Positions 38,168 through 47,699 are shown, counted from the stretch's first letter. The stretch is 64,000 bases of DNA from CAVVIO01 sp963748095 (GCA_963748095.1 CAVVIO010000039.1:24931-88930), one strand, 5' to 3'. Program-made: numbers and translations. Notes: generated by a model from the sequence alone, not told the origin.

Positions 38168-38192
38168 AGATGCGGATTACAAACCCGCATCT
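38168..38192. repeat. Small REP-like hairpin
   Basis: AGATGCGG and CCGCATCT make a perfect 8-bp stem around 'attacaaac'. Hairpins with this 'GCGGATTACAAA...CCGC' layout recur between genes in many Bacteroidota. It lies just after the glycosyltransferase stop codon and could help end that transcript. Confidence 0.5.
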
Positions 38193-38199
38193 GCGTGGT

Positions 38200-39390
38200 T
38201 TATTTATTGAATTCTTCTTCAATTAGTTTTACAGTTAGTTGAAGTCCGTCGCAATCATTTATTTTCTTTGCAATTTCTTTTGCATTAATCTTGTATTGCT
38301 CATTTGTAACACAATCACTAATTGTTGCAGCGAGTTCTTTGTCTGATATCTTTTTAAAGATACAAGTCTTTGGTCCCAATCCCAATTTGATTATCTGTTT
38401 GTGGTTTTCAAACTGATCGAACATATACGGAAATGCTGCTTGCGGAACTCCTGCTTTTGCAGCTGATGCCATGGTGCCTGTTCCGCCATGATGTATAATG
38501 GCAGCCATTTTAGGAAATAGTATCTCATAAGGAACATCATCTACATATAAAATATCAGACGAAGAATTTACACTTGCCAGTTCGGCCCAGCCTTTTGATA
38601 TGATAAATCGTTGATGGGTTGTTTCTGAAACACGATTAAAAATTCCGATTATTTTATCCGGTTCTGATACAGGATTACTGCCAAAACTTATAAAGACAGG
38701 TGGCTTCCCGGATGCAATGAATTCTTTTACATTTTCGGGTAATTTATTTTTTGAGGGAAGAAACATATATCCTGTTTGAGTGTACTTTGCTTTTACCCCT
38801 TCTTTCACTTTATTCAATGCAACATCTGAAGCAACAATGACATGATCGCCCCCAAAGTTTTTTATTACATTTTTAATGGGTGACAGGCCGGCTTCCTTTC
38901 TCTTTTTATTCATGGCGCTTTTAAGTGCTGCACTTAACATAGACATCCCTAAATTATACTTCAACCGGTTCAGAAAGGAACCATCTTTGCCCGGCCCCAA
39001 TGCCGAAGGATAAAAGACGATTAACCGAAAAGGAATATTTGCTACCTCGGTAGCCGATCTTACTCCAAAAACAATACCTGCCCCCAGCACCAAATCAGAC
39101 CCTTTAATAATTTCAGGAAGAAACGCTATTTGTTTTTCTATTTCTTTCTTTAGTCCTTTTAAAGAAGAAAAACTATCAGGTGTTTTTTTTGATTCTGCAT
39201 TGATTTTCAGTTGTTCTTTTACATTAGGCCCAAATGGTACGAAATGACAATGATAGCTTTTTACTAAATTTTCATTTTCAGGGTTAGCACAAAATACTAT
39301 TTCATGCCCTTTAATCATTAAAGAATTTGCCAGGGCAAGCATAGGTTGAACATCTCCACGTGTACCATATACAACTATTGAAATTTTCAT
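38200..39390 (-). CDS. GT1-type (UGT/MGT) glycosyltransferase
   Basis: 396 residues of the macrolide/sterol glucosyltransferase type (GT-B fold). Seen: MKISIVVYGTRGDVQPMLALANSL at the acceptor end, FISFGSNPVSEPDKI, then the nucleotide-sugar site IIHHGGTGTMASAAKAGVPQAAFPYMFDQFENHKQI, the family signature. It would move a sugar from a UDP or TDP donor onto a lipid or secondary metabolite. A Crp/Fnr-type regulator lies 65 bases upstream in the same direction, suggesting a small regulated unit. Confidence 0.9.
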   Translation of the reverse strand: MKISIVVYGTRGDVQPMLALANSLMIKGHEIVFCANPENENLVKSYHCHFVPFGPNVKEQLKINAESKKTPDSFSSLKGLKKEIEKQIAFLPEIIKGSDLVLGAGIVFGVRSATEVANIPFRLIVFYPSALGPGKDGSFLNRLKYNLGMSMLSAALKSAMNKKRKEAGLSPIKNVIKNFGGDHVIVASDVALNKVKEGVKAKYTQTGYMFLPSKNKLPENVKEFIASGKPPVFISFGSNPVSEPDKIIGIFNRVSETTHQRFIISKGWAELASVNSSSDILYVDDVPYEILFPKMAAIIHHGGTGTMASAAKAGVPQAAFPYMFDQFENHKQIIKLGLGPKTCIFKKISDKELAATISDCVTNEQYKINAKEIAKKINDCDGLQLTVKLIEEEFNK

Positions 39391-39455
39391 ATCAAAGATT
39401 TATTAGTTTAAATGCAAATATGAATTTAAACTGGTAAAAAAAAATTGATATTAGG

Positions 39456-40022
39456 TCAAATAATTGATGCCCTGATACGGCTTAATGTTTCCTGGCTAAT
39501 ATCCAGAAATGAAGCTATATGTTTCAACTTTGCTTTCTGAATAATTTCAGGAACAAAAGTTAACATTGCAAAATACTTCTCTTTCGTTGTCATTAATTTA
39601 AATCTGTAATTTACTTCATCAACACCGGCAAGAAAGTATCTTAATTGCTTAATATGAAATTTAGTAAACAACGGATATTCTTCTAAAAGCTTTAGATCGT
39701 TATTATAAGTAATAGAATAAACCAAAGTATCCTCACACGCCTGTAAATACTCGTATGATGGTTTCTGTCCAAAAAAACTTGGCATTGAGGTTACCATCTG
39801 TTTGTTGCCATAAAACCATACAGTAGTTTCTTGCTCGTTATTTATGATATACCTGCGTACGAAACCTGAATTTATGAAAAATACTTTAGAGCAAATTTTA
39901 CCTGCTTCAACAAGTAAATCATTTTTCTTGAATTTTTCTTCTACAAAAAAACTCTGAACAACTTGTTCTGTTTCACTATCAAGCTTTTGAAAAGAATTTA
40001 TATAATCTAATAAATCTCTCAT
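39456..40022 (-). CDS. Crp/Fnr-family transcriptional regulator
   Basis: 188 residues. A cyclic-nucleotide-binding fold (KKNDLLVEAGKICSKVFFINSGFVRRYIINNEQETTVWFYG) and a dimer helix precede a shortened helix-turn-helix (AKLKHIASFLDISQETLSRIRAS). No Cys cluster for an Fe-S centre, so it is not a true Fnr. Such short Bacteroidota Crp-like proteins often control one neighbouring gene, here plausibly the glycosyltransferase. Its leader runs directly out of repeat R1, whose structure is shared with genes at 42070-43542 and 45 kb. Confidence 0.9.
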   Translation of the reverse strand: MRDLLDYINSFQKLDSETEQVVQSFFVEEKFKKNDLLVEAGKICSKVFFINSGFVRRYIINNEQETTVWFYGNKQMVTSMPSFFGQKPSYEYLQACEDTLVYSITYNNDLKLLEEYPLFTKFHIKQLRYFLAGVDEVNYRFKLMTTKEKYFAMLTFVPEIIQKAKLKHIASFLDISQETLSRIRASII

Positions 40023-40260
40023 TCAATTGACTTTCTTTTAAACTGGTTGCTAAATAGTCTGTTTATAGTATAAAACTACTCAATATTTCCATATACCGGA
40101 AATAGTGTCAACTTTTGTTATTTTATATTTCCCGGTCATCAAACTATCTTTTTAAGTTTGATCATTCATGTTTTGAAATCTGCGTATATATTTCGGTTGT
40201 TTTTAGACTTACGTACCTAATCTCTACTTCCCCAACTTCCAAATCCCGTTAACTGTATAA
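40023..40260 (-). repeat. Integrase-tail repeat R1 (type A)
   Basis: Reading leftward: integrase C-terminal codons GEVEIRYVSLKTTEIYTQISKHE and stop (to about 40162), then the conserved segment with hairpin TTTCC/GGAAA (about 40086-40101), then a leader (tttatactataaacagact) running into the Crp gene at 40022. Homologous to R2 and R3. Confidence 0.8.
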
Positions 40261-40649
40261 ATGTAGAAGATATTACGCGAAAAAGCAAATAATTTGAAGT
40301 GACAATATTTACAAAATGACAGGGTTTCCTGTTAAAACAGGTAGTCGTAGAATCATACTACAAGAAGGTGTGGGGTATCCATTTGTGCCGGCAGATATTT
40401 TTCGGGGACTTTTATAAAAATATGTATGTCAACGAAATATGTAAACTACCTTGCACCAAGAGCGCAGAGATTTTATGCCGCTTTTTAAAATTCGTGCATT
40501 CATGGCTATCTTATAATTTTTGTGAAGATTTATTTTAGTACGTCAAATAAAAATGAATATTTACATAACAGAGATGATTGTTAAAAGAAATAATGATGAA
40601 AACCAGGGTGCATCATTGCTATATATGTCTCAATATTCAATCATTATTG
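40261..40649. other. Gene-free stretch between R1 and the next promoter
   Basis: A+T-rich. I find no gene and no clear repeat in it. It separates the Crp unit from the plus-strand gene at 40768. Confidence 0.35.
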
Positions 40650-40657
40650 TATATTTG
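40650..40657 (+). promoter_or_regulatory. Putative -7 promoter box
   Basis: TATATTTG is an exact TAnnTTTG match, 110 bases before the gene at 40768. No clear -33 element. Confidence 0.4.
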
Positions 40658-40767
40658 TCGGCATCCTCATTTATCTTTTTTTCATGTATTAGTTTTCAAA
40701 GGAATTGATGAAGAGAGATTTAAATAATCCGTAACAAAGAAATAATTAATTAAGTAAATTCTCTCAT

Positions 40768-41778
40768 ATGGAAACCAATAACAACAAAGAAAAAAAACGT
40801 GCCATTCCTCTCTTTTGGTGGTTTGGAGGTGCACTTCTTGGCAGCGGCCTGATTGTACTTGCTGTTCTATTAGCAAATAAAAGTAGTCAGGTGAATAATC
40901 TGAAGGATAAACTGAATGAAAAGGAAACAGTCTTTTTAAAAGAAAAAGATTCCCTCTCAAATGAATTATGGCTTGTCAAAAATAACTACGATACGCTTAA
41001 GACAGATTATAATAACATGAACGCAGACCTTGCCAGATCACATAAAAGCAATAATCTGCTGGCATCAGCCAATTTATCAAATACTCAAAATATCAATAAA
41101 TTTAAAAATGAGAATGCTTTGCTTCAAGATTCACTGGACAAATATTCTGGAGAAAAGGAACAGCTTCATGTAATAATCGGTTCGCTGAATAAACAGATTG
41201 AGGGCATGAGGACTCAAATGCAGGAAAGTGAAGAAACCAAAACCATGCAGGCAGAAATTATTAATGACCGGAACGAAAAAATTAAGTCTGATTCTGTTTC
41301 CATGGCTGAAGATTCCCTGTTGAGAAAGGCTGATGATGTGTCTGGCTATGTTAATATCACTGATTTTGGAGGTGCATTTGGCCTTAATGTTGTTTCCGTT
41401 CCTTATTCAAAGTATTTTTATAGTCTGAGTACAATCAATGGATATGTAATAAATAAACGGTTCCTTACCGGAATAGGCTTGGGATTAAATGCATATAACG
41501 GTGGCGTGACGGCTCCTGTTTATCTTGATTTCCGGTACAATCTCAAAACATCAGGATATATTCCCTATGTTTCTGCAGACGGTGGATTTCTTATAATATT
41601 TGACGATTTAAAGGAGCCTGGACTTTTTATTAATCCCGGAATAGGTATATACAGGATATTCAGTAACAGTTTTGCCATTAACCTGGGATCCGGCCTGTTC
41701 ATCCAGAGAAGTCCTGTCAAGGCATCATTTATCAATTTTAAAATCGGGATTATTTTTTTCGGAAAAAAAGACAAATAG
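40768..41778 (+). CDS. Membrane-anchored coiled-coil protein with C-terminal beta-rich domain
   Basis: 336 residues. Basic N-terminus and one membrane helix (IPLFWWFGGALLGSGLIVLAVLLAN) precede a coiled coil of about 150 residues (VNNLKDKLNEKETVFLKEKDSLSNELW ... LNKQIEGMRTQMQESEETKTMQAEI). The last 140 residues (GYVNITDFGGAFGLNVVSVPYSKYFYSLSTINGYVINKRFLTGIGLGL ... NPGIGIYRIFSNSFAINLGSGLF) have the alternating pattern of an outer-membrane barrel. A protein with an inner-membrane anchor and a barrel-like end could span the periplasm; this is inference. No known family. Confidence 0.75.
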   Translation: METNNNKEKKRAIPLFWWFGGALLGSGLIVLAVLLANKSSQVNNLKDKLNEKETVFLKEKDSLSNELWLVKNNYDTLKTDYNNMNADLARSHKSNNLLASANLSNTQNINKFKNENALLQDSLDKYSGEKEQLHVIIGSLNKQIEGMRTQMQESEETKTMQAEIINDRNEKIKSDSVSMAEDSLLRKADDVSGYVNITDFGGAFGLNVVSVPYSKYFYSLSTINGYVINKRFLTGIGLGLNAYNGGVTAPVYLDFRYNLKTSGYIPYVSADGGFLIIFDDLKEPGLFINPGIGIYRIFSNSFAINLGSGLFIQRSPVKASFINFKIGIIFFGKKDK

Positions 41779-42039
41779 TCCAAATTGTGTATTAGGAATT
41801 TCTTTATTATGTATCCTCAAAACTTCTTATTACAATTTGTGATTTTTAATAAAATTATATTTCATTAGATAAATTTGTCTTGTCCTGAAAACGGGCGACA
41901 GTATGAAACATTACGCATTTCAGAGCCCATTGTTGTCAACCCGCCAGGCAGATTATTAAATATTATGATACGCTCCCCACTAGTGCTGACATGTTATCCG
42001 TACTATTTCCAATTCTCTACCAAGGGCTTATGCCACAAA

Positions 42040-42135
42040 AAAACATATCAGCAACCTGCCCGCGTGATTTTATTCAACCGGGGCTTTATCACGAGGGACT
42101 GCGTACCGTGTGAAGCCCTGTTTATTGTGTTTAGT
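42040..42135 (-). repeat. Repeat fragment R0 (hairpin H1 part only)
   Basis: Contains the segment 'gcgtgattttattcaacc' followed by GGGGCTT...AAGCCC, the first hairpin of the family, diverged inside. It encodes the last 20 or so codons of the gene at 42070 (QGFTRYAVPRDKAPVE), so that gene's C-terminus is built from repeat sequence. Confidence 0.7.
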
Positions 42136-43542
42136 TAATTTTTTAATCATCCCTTTGAATATAAATCCATGAAGTGGCATAACTGAAAACCAATATAATC
42201 TACCAAGTAAGCCTAAAGGCCGAAAAGTAGCCGTTTGTATCAGTTTGTTTTCATGGACTTTAAATTCAAGCCATGCATCACCTGGTAATTTCATTTCAGC
42301 GTATAGGAGTAATCGACCTTCCTCTTTATGGGCATACAATACTCTCCAAAAATCTAATGCATCCCCTGTGTTTAAAGAATCTTCTGAAGTCCGTCCTCTT
42401 CTTAAACCCACACCACCTGCCAACTTATCCAGAAAGCCTCTGATTCTCCATAGCCAGTTCCCATAGTACCACCCATTTTCGCCTCCAATGCTCCAAATTT
42501 TGTCAATACAATCCTCTCTACTAGCGAATGCTCTTTCTCGAGTGTCTTTATAACATCCAAAAGATGGCACCTGAATAAACTCTGAAATATTAAAATTAAA
42601 ATCACTACTTATAAAAGCATCTTTCCAACTGGAGACCACTTCGTTTCTTTCAATTTGACTAAATGCTCTCGTCAAAGCTGTTTGGTAACTTATGGGTTGT
42701 ATTCCCAGGATTTTATTAATTTCATTGTTTCGGCAAATCACTTCTATCTTCATGCTGTTGACTAGTGCAATGGCGAGTTTGTATGATGTTGATGTTACAA
42801 AATACAGCCAGTACGAAGAAAGTTTGGGCGTCATTACAGGGATAGTAAAAATATAACGCTTTAAATTTCTTATACGACCAAACGCTAAGAGCATTTCTTT
42901 ATACGACATAATATCAGGACCGCCTATATCAAAATCTTTATTATAAGTCTTGTGATTCAGGATTGTTTTTGAGAGTATTGATATTACATCTGATATCCCT
43001 ATTGGCTGACATTTAGTATTTAGCCACTTAGGCGTAATCATAACAGGAAGTTTTTCTACCAAATCCCGCATTATCTCAAAAGAGGCGCTTCCTGATCCAA
43101 TAATAATTCCCGCTCTTAATGTAGTTAAATGATAATTACCCTTACGAAGTTCTGTTTCAACATTCTTTCTTGAAGCCAAATGTTTTGATAAAACGGATTC
43201 ATTCACTATCCCGCTTAAATAAACAACATGCTTCACCTTGGTTTTATTCATTGCATTTCTGAAATTCTCAGCAGATTCTTGTTCCAGAAAATGATAGTCA
43301 GTAGATGCCGACATGGAATGAACTAAATAAAAAGCTCCATCAATATCTATAGGAATATTATCCAGCGTGGCTCTGTTTAGTAAGTCAATTTGAATGATAC
43401 TAATTCTTGACTTTAGAGACTCAGGGGGAGTAAATCTTTTTATGTCTCTAACACAGCAAATCACATTATGACCACTTTCAACCAAAATAGGGAGAAGTCT
43501 TTTCCCAATGTATCCAGACGAACCAGTTAGTAGTATTCTCAT
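42070..43542 (-). CDS. NAD-dependent epimerase/SDR with DUF2867 domain
   Basis: 490 residues. N-terminal extended-SDR domain: MRILLTGSSGYIGKRLLPIL (Rossmann loop), DGAFYLVHSMS, HVVYLSGIVNE, RKNVETELRKGNYHLTTLRAGIIIGSGSASFEIM. C-terminal DUF2867 (about 345-475): WSIGGENGWYYGNWLWRIRGFLDKLAGGVGLRRGR, and FRPLGLLGRLYWFSVMPLHGFIFKGMIKKL. Bacteroidota and Actinobacteria have this two-domain protein; its substrate is not known. The end overlaps repeat R0, and the start abuts repeat R2, so it is a clean example of a gene between two repeats. Confidence 0.88.
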   Translation of the reverse strand: MRILLTGSSGYIGKRLLPILVESGHNVICCVRDIKRFTPPESLKSRISIIQIDLLNRATLDNIPIDIDGAFYLVHSMSASTDYHFLEQESAENFRNAMNKTKVKHVVYLSGIVNESVLSKHLASRKNVETELRKGNYHLTTLRAGIIIGSGSASFEIMRDLVEKLPVMITPKWLNTKCQPIGISDVISILSKTILNHKTYNKDFDIGGPDIMSYKEMLLAFGRIRNLKRYIFTIPVMTPKLSSYWLYFVTSTSYKLAIALVNSMKIEVICRNNEINKILGIQPISYQTALTRAFSQIERNEVVSSWKDAFISSDFNFNISEFIQVPSFGCYKDTRERAFASREDCIDKIWSIGGENGWYYGNWLWRIRGFLDKLAGGVGLRRGRTSEDSLNTGDALDFWRVLYAHKEEGRLLLYAEMKLPGDAWLEFKVHENKLIQTATFRPLGLLGRLYWFSVMPLHGFIFKGMIKKLTKHNKQGFTRYAVPRDKAPVE

Positions 43543-43582
43543 TTTTTTTAATTAAAGACAACTAATCTGAATCCAATATAAA

Positions 43583-43800
43583 ACCACACACTATTTCCAT
43601 ATACCGGAAATAATGTCAATTTTTGTTACTTTATATTTCCAGGCCATCAAACTATCTTTTAAGTTTGTTAAATTATGTTTTAAAATCTGTGTATACATTT
43701 CGGTTGTTTTTTGTCTTACATATCGAATCTCTACTTCCAAAACATCCAACTTCCTAAATAACAAATAAATATATGGCATAAATTCATGAAAAGCAAACTA
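43583..43800 (-). repeat. Integrase-tail repeat R2 (type A)
   Basis: Reading leftward: EVEIRYVRQKTTEMYTQILKH, then NLTNLKDSL and the conserved tail WKYKVTKIDIISGIWK, encoded across the TTTCC/GGAAA hairpin (about 43596-43611). Aligns with R1 and R3 over about 180 bases. The next gene downstream on the minus strand starts at 43542. Confidence 0.8.
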
Positions 43801-44002
43801 CTGTTTACTATTTCCACCAACTCAAACTTTACATTCCCCATCGCTCATTCATGCAATTCATTGCATTTTTGCATGAATAATTCGGGTTAACAAAATATTT
43901 AAATTTTCAGACCAACGTGATTAGTAGATTAGGTAGTACAATTTCGCACGGACAGTATGTCTGCACCAGAGGGGTTCTATCCTGTTGTTGAAAAGCACTT
44001 TT
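43801..44002. other. Short gene-free stretch after the alarmone synthetase
   Basis: No gene. Contains a small palindromic stretch near 43855-43880 ('tgcaattcattgcatttttgc') but no T-rich tail. Confidence 0.3.
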
Positions 44003-44698
44003 CTACTTATTAGTGCTTTCTGAGAGAATTGTGTTATTATACAATTTTTGCATTCTCATATCGATATCAGAAATGATATTAGCACATTCTTTTAATTCGA
44101 GTATGATAGCTTCAGTTTTCTTTTCGGGCAGTTTGTATGACAATTCATGTTCCAGTGACGCCCAAAAATCCATTGCAATAGTTCGGATCTGAATTTCAAC
44201 TTTAACAATTTCTGTACTAGCTGACAGAAAAACAGGAATGGTCACAATCAGATGTAAGCTTCGATAACCATTTGGCTTCGGATTTTTAATATAATCGGAA
44301 ATTCGTATTAATCCTACATCATCCTGTGATGTAAGTAGGTCTGCAATAACATAGATATCATCAATATGAGAACAAATTACTCTAATTCCGGCAATGTCAG
44401 TGAGGTTCTTCCTTGCTGATTCGGCGCTGAGTTCACAACCAAGTTTGTTTAGCTTATCCATGATACTTTTGGGAGTTTTAATTCTGGATTTTATATGATG
44501 GATCGGGTTGCGATCTTTTACATGTTTAAATTCATCATTCAGATTCTCCAACTTTGTTGTTATTTCTCTCGCAGCAGAAGAATAAAGATTCTGCGTCACT
44601 ATAAAAGAATTTATTAATTTGGTTCTATCATCAGGCAGAATATAGCCTTTTAGCCCATCAATAATATAAGCAACTTTTAAACGTTCAATATTTTCCAT
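44003..44698 (-). CDS. Small alarmone synthetase (RelA/SpoT synthetase domain only)
   Basis: 231 residues containing only the (p)ppGpp synthetase domain, no hydrolase or regulatory parts: HHIKSRIKTPKSIMDKL with the nucleotide-binding Arg/Lys, LTDIAGIRVIC with the metal-binding Asp, DYIKNPKPNGYRSLHLIV with the GTP-stacking Tyr, and VEIQIRTIAMDFWASLEHELSYK with the second acidic residue (Glu). This is the RelQ/YjbM type. It makes ppGpp or pppGpp in the cytosol. It is an isolated gene in the repeat array. Some stand-alone synthetases are toxins; no antitoxin candidate is beside it. Confidence 0.9.
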   Translation of the reverse strand: MENIERLKVAYIIDGLKGYILPDDRTKLINSFIVTQNLYSSAAREITTKLENLNDEFKHVKDRNPIHHIKSRIKTPKSIMDKLNKLGCELSAESARKNLTDIAGIRVICSHIDDIYVIADLLTSQDDVGLIRISDYIKNPKPNGYRSLHLIVTIPVFLSASTEIVKVEIQIRTIAMDFWASLEHELSYKLPEKKTEAIILELKECANIISDIDMRMQKLYNNTILSESTNK

Positions 44699-45082
44699 TT
44701 TTGTAATTTTTATTTTCTGTTTTATTCAGTTTCTCAACAATGTAGCCTTCCGTTACCTTATCCTAATTTGCCCTTGCAAAAGTTTAAAATAATGTTTAGC
44801 CAGATATTGCTCTTTGACTTTTACGAAGCATAGGATAGAGTGTTGGAGAAAAGATAATGCGCAAAATTTGCGTCAGCTTTTAATTTCTCTTTTCTTGAAG
44901 ATCGGTAAAAAAACTATATCATTTTTTTTCATTGTCAAACCATTTTTCATTCTCAAACCGTTTTGTAGCCTTTTCATTGACGCTGTGGCTTTACCGTACC
45001 TAATTAACTCAAAATTCCTAATATGATTTGTTTGCTCATAGTTGAGTATTCTTTAAAATGGCTTGTAATTAGTCTTTATGTA
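44699..45082. other. Gene-free stretch, probably a decayed cassette
   Basis: After R3's leader the minus strand opens a reading frame MSKQIILGILS and stops at once. No other frame is convincing. It may be the place of a gene that has been lost. Confidence 0.35.
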
Positions 45083-45412
45083 GTATAAAACCACACAATA
45101 TTCCTATACCGGAAATAGTGTCAACTTTTGTTATTTTATATTTCTATAACATCAAACTATCTTTTAAGTTTTTCAATTCATGTTTTGAAATCTGTGTATA
45201 CATTTCGGTTGTTTTTAGATTGACGTACCTAATCTCTGCTTCCCCAGCTTCCAACTTCCTCTTCAGCAACTAAATGTAAAACATAAATCCCTAAAAAAAA
45301 ATCCAAAACTCCTGTAACAAATCAGAACCTGTCCGCGTGATTTTGTTCAACCGGGGCTTCCCTACCGGGCACTACGTGCCGTGGGAAGCCCTGTCTATTG
45401 GCAGCTGTAGCT
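45083..45412 (-). repeat. Integrase-tail repeat R3 (type A, complete)
   Basis: Reading leftward: hairpin H1 (GGGCTTCCC/GGGAAGCCC with inner GGCAC/GTGCC, about 45353-45394), spacer, then the integrase tail RYVNLKTTEMYTQISKHELK, then NLKDSL, then hairpin TTTCC/GGAAA-like sequence near 45102-45116. H1 begins within a few bases of the stop codon of the SDR gene at 45414. Confidence 0.85.
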
Positions 45413-45413
45413 T

Positions 45414-46124
45414 TTATATATTATGGTCTTTTGGTAAAATCATTAGTTTCGGAATCCTAATATGGTCAGGTTGACTAATTATAAATTTTACAGTATCCAC
45501 AATATTGTCAACAGTTAAGGGGTCATGAATATTCATGCTCTCTTTAGGATGAACTTTCCAATCATTATGCAACTCTGTCATTACCAATCCAGGCTCAATA
45601 CAACTAATCTTTATATTAGTTCCTGTTAATTCCATTCGCAAAGCTTCTGATAATGCTTCCATTGCAAATTTAGTAGCAGCATATCCTCCGGCTGTTGGTC
45701 TCACCTTTGTCCCGAGAACACTTGATATGTTTATAACATGTCCAAATCCTTGTTTTTTAAATTGCTTTAGAATCTTATAGGTCAATCGAAATGTAGTTTC
45801 TACATTTAATCGAATCATTGAGGTCAATTTATCTATGTCAATATCCTCAATAGTTCCAACCTCCAATGTTCCAGCACAGTTAAATAAGAAATCACATTTA
45901 CCGTATTTATCAATTATATAATCTACAATTGAATCTTGGAAGTCTGACAAATTTAAATCTCCAGCAAAGATGTCATTTAAACTTAAACCTAATTCTGTGA
46001 GCTTATCCAATCTACGTGCAGTTGCAATTACTTTAAAATTTTCCGCATGCAAAGCCTTTGCAATCGCGAATCCAATCCCACTACTCGCACCTGTTATCAG
46101 GCAAATTTTATAATTATCAATCAT
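45414..46124 (-). CDS. Short-chain dehydrogenase/reductase (SDR)
   Basis: 236 residues. TGASSGIG at 11-18, RR after the second strand (TARRLDKL) suggesting NADP(H), FNCAG in place of NNAG, catalytic Ser in NISSVLG and Tyr/Lys in GGYAATKFAMEAL. The C-terminal PG motif IEPGLVMTELHNDW is present. It is a complete classical SDR with unknown substrate. The gene sits between repeats R4 (upstream) and R3 (downstream), with little else, as one cassette. Confidence 0.9.
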   Translation of the reverse strand: MIDNYKICLITGASSGIGFAIAKALHAENFKVIATARRLDKLTELGLSLNDIFAGDLNLSDFQDSIVDYIIDKYGKCDFLFNCAGTLEVGTIEDIDIDKLTSMIRLNVETTFRLTYKILKQFKKQGFGHVINISSVLGTKVRPTAGGYAATKFAMEALSEALRMELTGTNIKISCIEPGLVMTELHNDWKVHPKESMNIHDPLTVDNIVDTVKFIISQPDHIRIPKLMILPKDHNI

Positions 46125-46189
46125 GTGTGTTCGTGTCTTTTGCTATTAGTACCAAAATATTATATAAGCGCATTGTGTTTATTATTCAT

Positions 46190-46515
46190 ATAGCAATTTA
46201 TTAAGTGTACTTTATTATCAAATTAATCATCTGCAGAATCTTTTAAGTCTTTTAGTACATGTTTTGAAATCTGCGTATACATTTCGGTTGTTTTTAAACT
46301 TTCGTGCCCTGTCTCTGCTTCCCCAACTCCCAACTCTCTATTCAGCAACTAAATGTAAAACATAAATTCCTGAAAAGCAAACAACTGTTTACCTCCTAAA
46401 AACAAATCCAAAACTCCTGTAACAAATCAGTAACCTGTCCGCGTGATTTTGTTCAACCGGGGCTTCTCTACCGGGCACTACGTGCCGTGTGAAGCTCTGT
46501 TTATTATGCTTAGTT
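46190..46515 (-). repeat. Integrase-tail repeat R4 (complete)
   Basis: Reading leftward: H1 hairpin (GGGGCTTC...GAAGC, about 46458-46497), spacer, then the best-preserved integrase tail GHESLKTTEMYTQISKH plus VLKDLKDSADD and stop. The catalytic His (LGH) and Tyr of the recombinase family are both present. It is followed by a leader with ataaacacaatgcgcttata, also seen at R7. Confidence 0.85.
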
Positions 46516-46801
46516 GCATTTAACGGAATGCATAATAATTCATTGATTTATTTGACTCTTTCATTACATTTTAGGATTTGGATAATGATAAATATATAAA
46601 CAATTTTAATAATAGCCTGTCTAGTATATGAATAAGCTGTAAATATAATAAACTACTGAATAAGAGACCCGTATTGCCTGTCAAGAGAGCAGGTCTTATT
46701 GGGACACAGTGATTTGAGAGGTTCTCCTATTGGTTTTTTTCCTATCGGCGGACTAAACAATTGGAGCAAGTATATTGTGAAAATCCACATTGTGTCAGGA
46801 A
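46516..46801. other. Gene-free stretch with a possible inverse core site
   Basis: No gene. At 46745-46756 the plus strand reads tcggcggactaa, which on the minus strand is nearly the inverse of the core that starts the desaturase cassette (GTTGGCGGAATAA). Confidence 0.35.
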
Positions 46802-47680
46802 TTAATACCCAATAGGTTTCATCTCCGGGGCCAAATCTGGATTTTGAATTACGATAGAATCAAATTTATCTAATTGATTGTATGGAATACCTGGCCAGGC
46901 GTGATGGGTAGCATGATGCCAACAACCTTCAGTAACCCTTCTTCCATGTATTATGGCAAACACCCATTTGAATAGTTTAGGTACTTGTTTTGCAAATCCA
47001 AACTTGTAAATAAAAGATTGATGTATTACCCAGGAAAAAACGAACCATGCTGTAAAACCTACGATCCTCATTGCCAGCAAAACGATTAAAAATTTTGCCC
47101 AGCCAAAAAAGACAATAAAAGCGATCTGCAATGGAAAATAAAGTAAAAATCTGTACAATCGGCTCTTTGATAAATTGCCATCACGAAAGTCTAAGAACAA
47201 TTGAATTTCCTCATAAAAAAGACATGAGAAAAACACCCGAATTACTCCTCCATGTTCGAAAACTGAGTGTGGGTCATTTTTTGTGTCAAGTATCGATGAT
47301 TTTCCTTGACTATGAGTGGCATGATGCCTTAGATGCTTTTTTCTGATAGAATTATAAGGTTCGTCCCAGGGAGTAACCACAACAGCCAAATTCTCCGAAA
47401 TTATCTCAAAGAAGCGAGGAAGACGTGTTCTTTGATCGGCATGATACCTATCATGATTTCCAATAAAAATCCTCATTGCAACTGCATAAAAGAATAGCAT
47501 AAATAGTGGCCAGTTAAGATAATCTAAACTAAAGAGAACTATTACTGCAAATAATGGTACATTCAATAATAATATTTCAAGATCAATCGATTTTTTCGAT
47601 TCAGGTCTAAAAGCAACTTTATTCTCTCCAATGTTTATGAATAGTTCTTTTTCCGTTGATTTTTTTTGGATGTCATTCAT
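46802..47680 (-). CDS. Fatty acid desaturase
   Basis: 292 residues, membrane-bound di-iron type. Three His boxes: NHDRYHADQR, KKHLRHHATHSQG and CWHHATHHAWPG. Hydrophobic helices lie between them (NVPLFAVIVLFSLDYLNWPLFMLFFYAVAMRIF; FLLYFPLQIAFIVFFGWAKFLIVLLAMRIVGFTAWFVFSWVIHQSF). Would oxidise an acyl chain or similar lipid in the inner membrane using O2, which suggests the organism tolerates oxygen. The leader is an attC-like hairpin (47700-47760). Confidence 0.85.
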   Translation of the reverse strand: MNDIQKKSTEKELFINIGENKVAFRPESKKSIDLEILLLNVPLFAVIVLFSLDYLNWPLFMLFFYAVAMRIFIGNHDRYHADQRTRLPRFFEIISENLAVVVTPWDEPYNSIRKKHLRHHATHSQGKSSILDTKNDPHSVFEHGGVIRVFFSCLFYEEIQLFLDFRDGNLSKSRLYRFLLYFPLQIAFIVFFGWAKFLIVLLAMRIVGFTAWFVFSWVIHQSFIYKFGFAKQVPKLFKWVFAIIHGRRVTEGCWHHATHHAWPGIPYNQLDKFDSIVIQNPDLAPEMKPIGY

Positions 47681-47699
47681 ATTACTAATTTTTTATTCC

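Noticed and set aside
38029..38226. 65-codon plus-strand ORF
   Set aside because: It overlaps the 3' end of the glycosyltransferase gene and a REP-like hairpin; no recognisable features or start signal.
43591..43779. 62-codon minus-strand ORF as a gene
   Set aside because: It is the recombinase-tail frame of repeat R2 (EIRYVRQKTTEMYTQ...), present in all copies, without a start domain.
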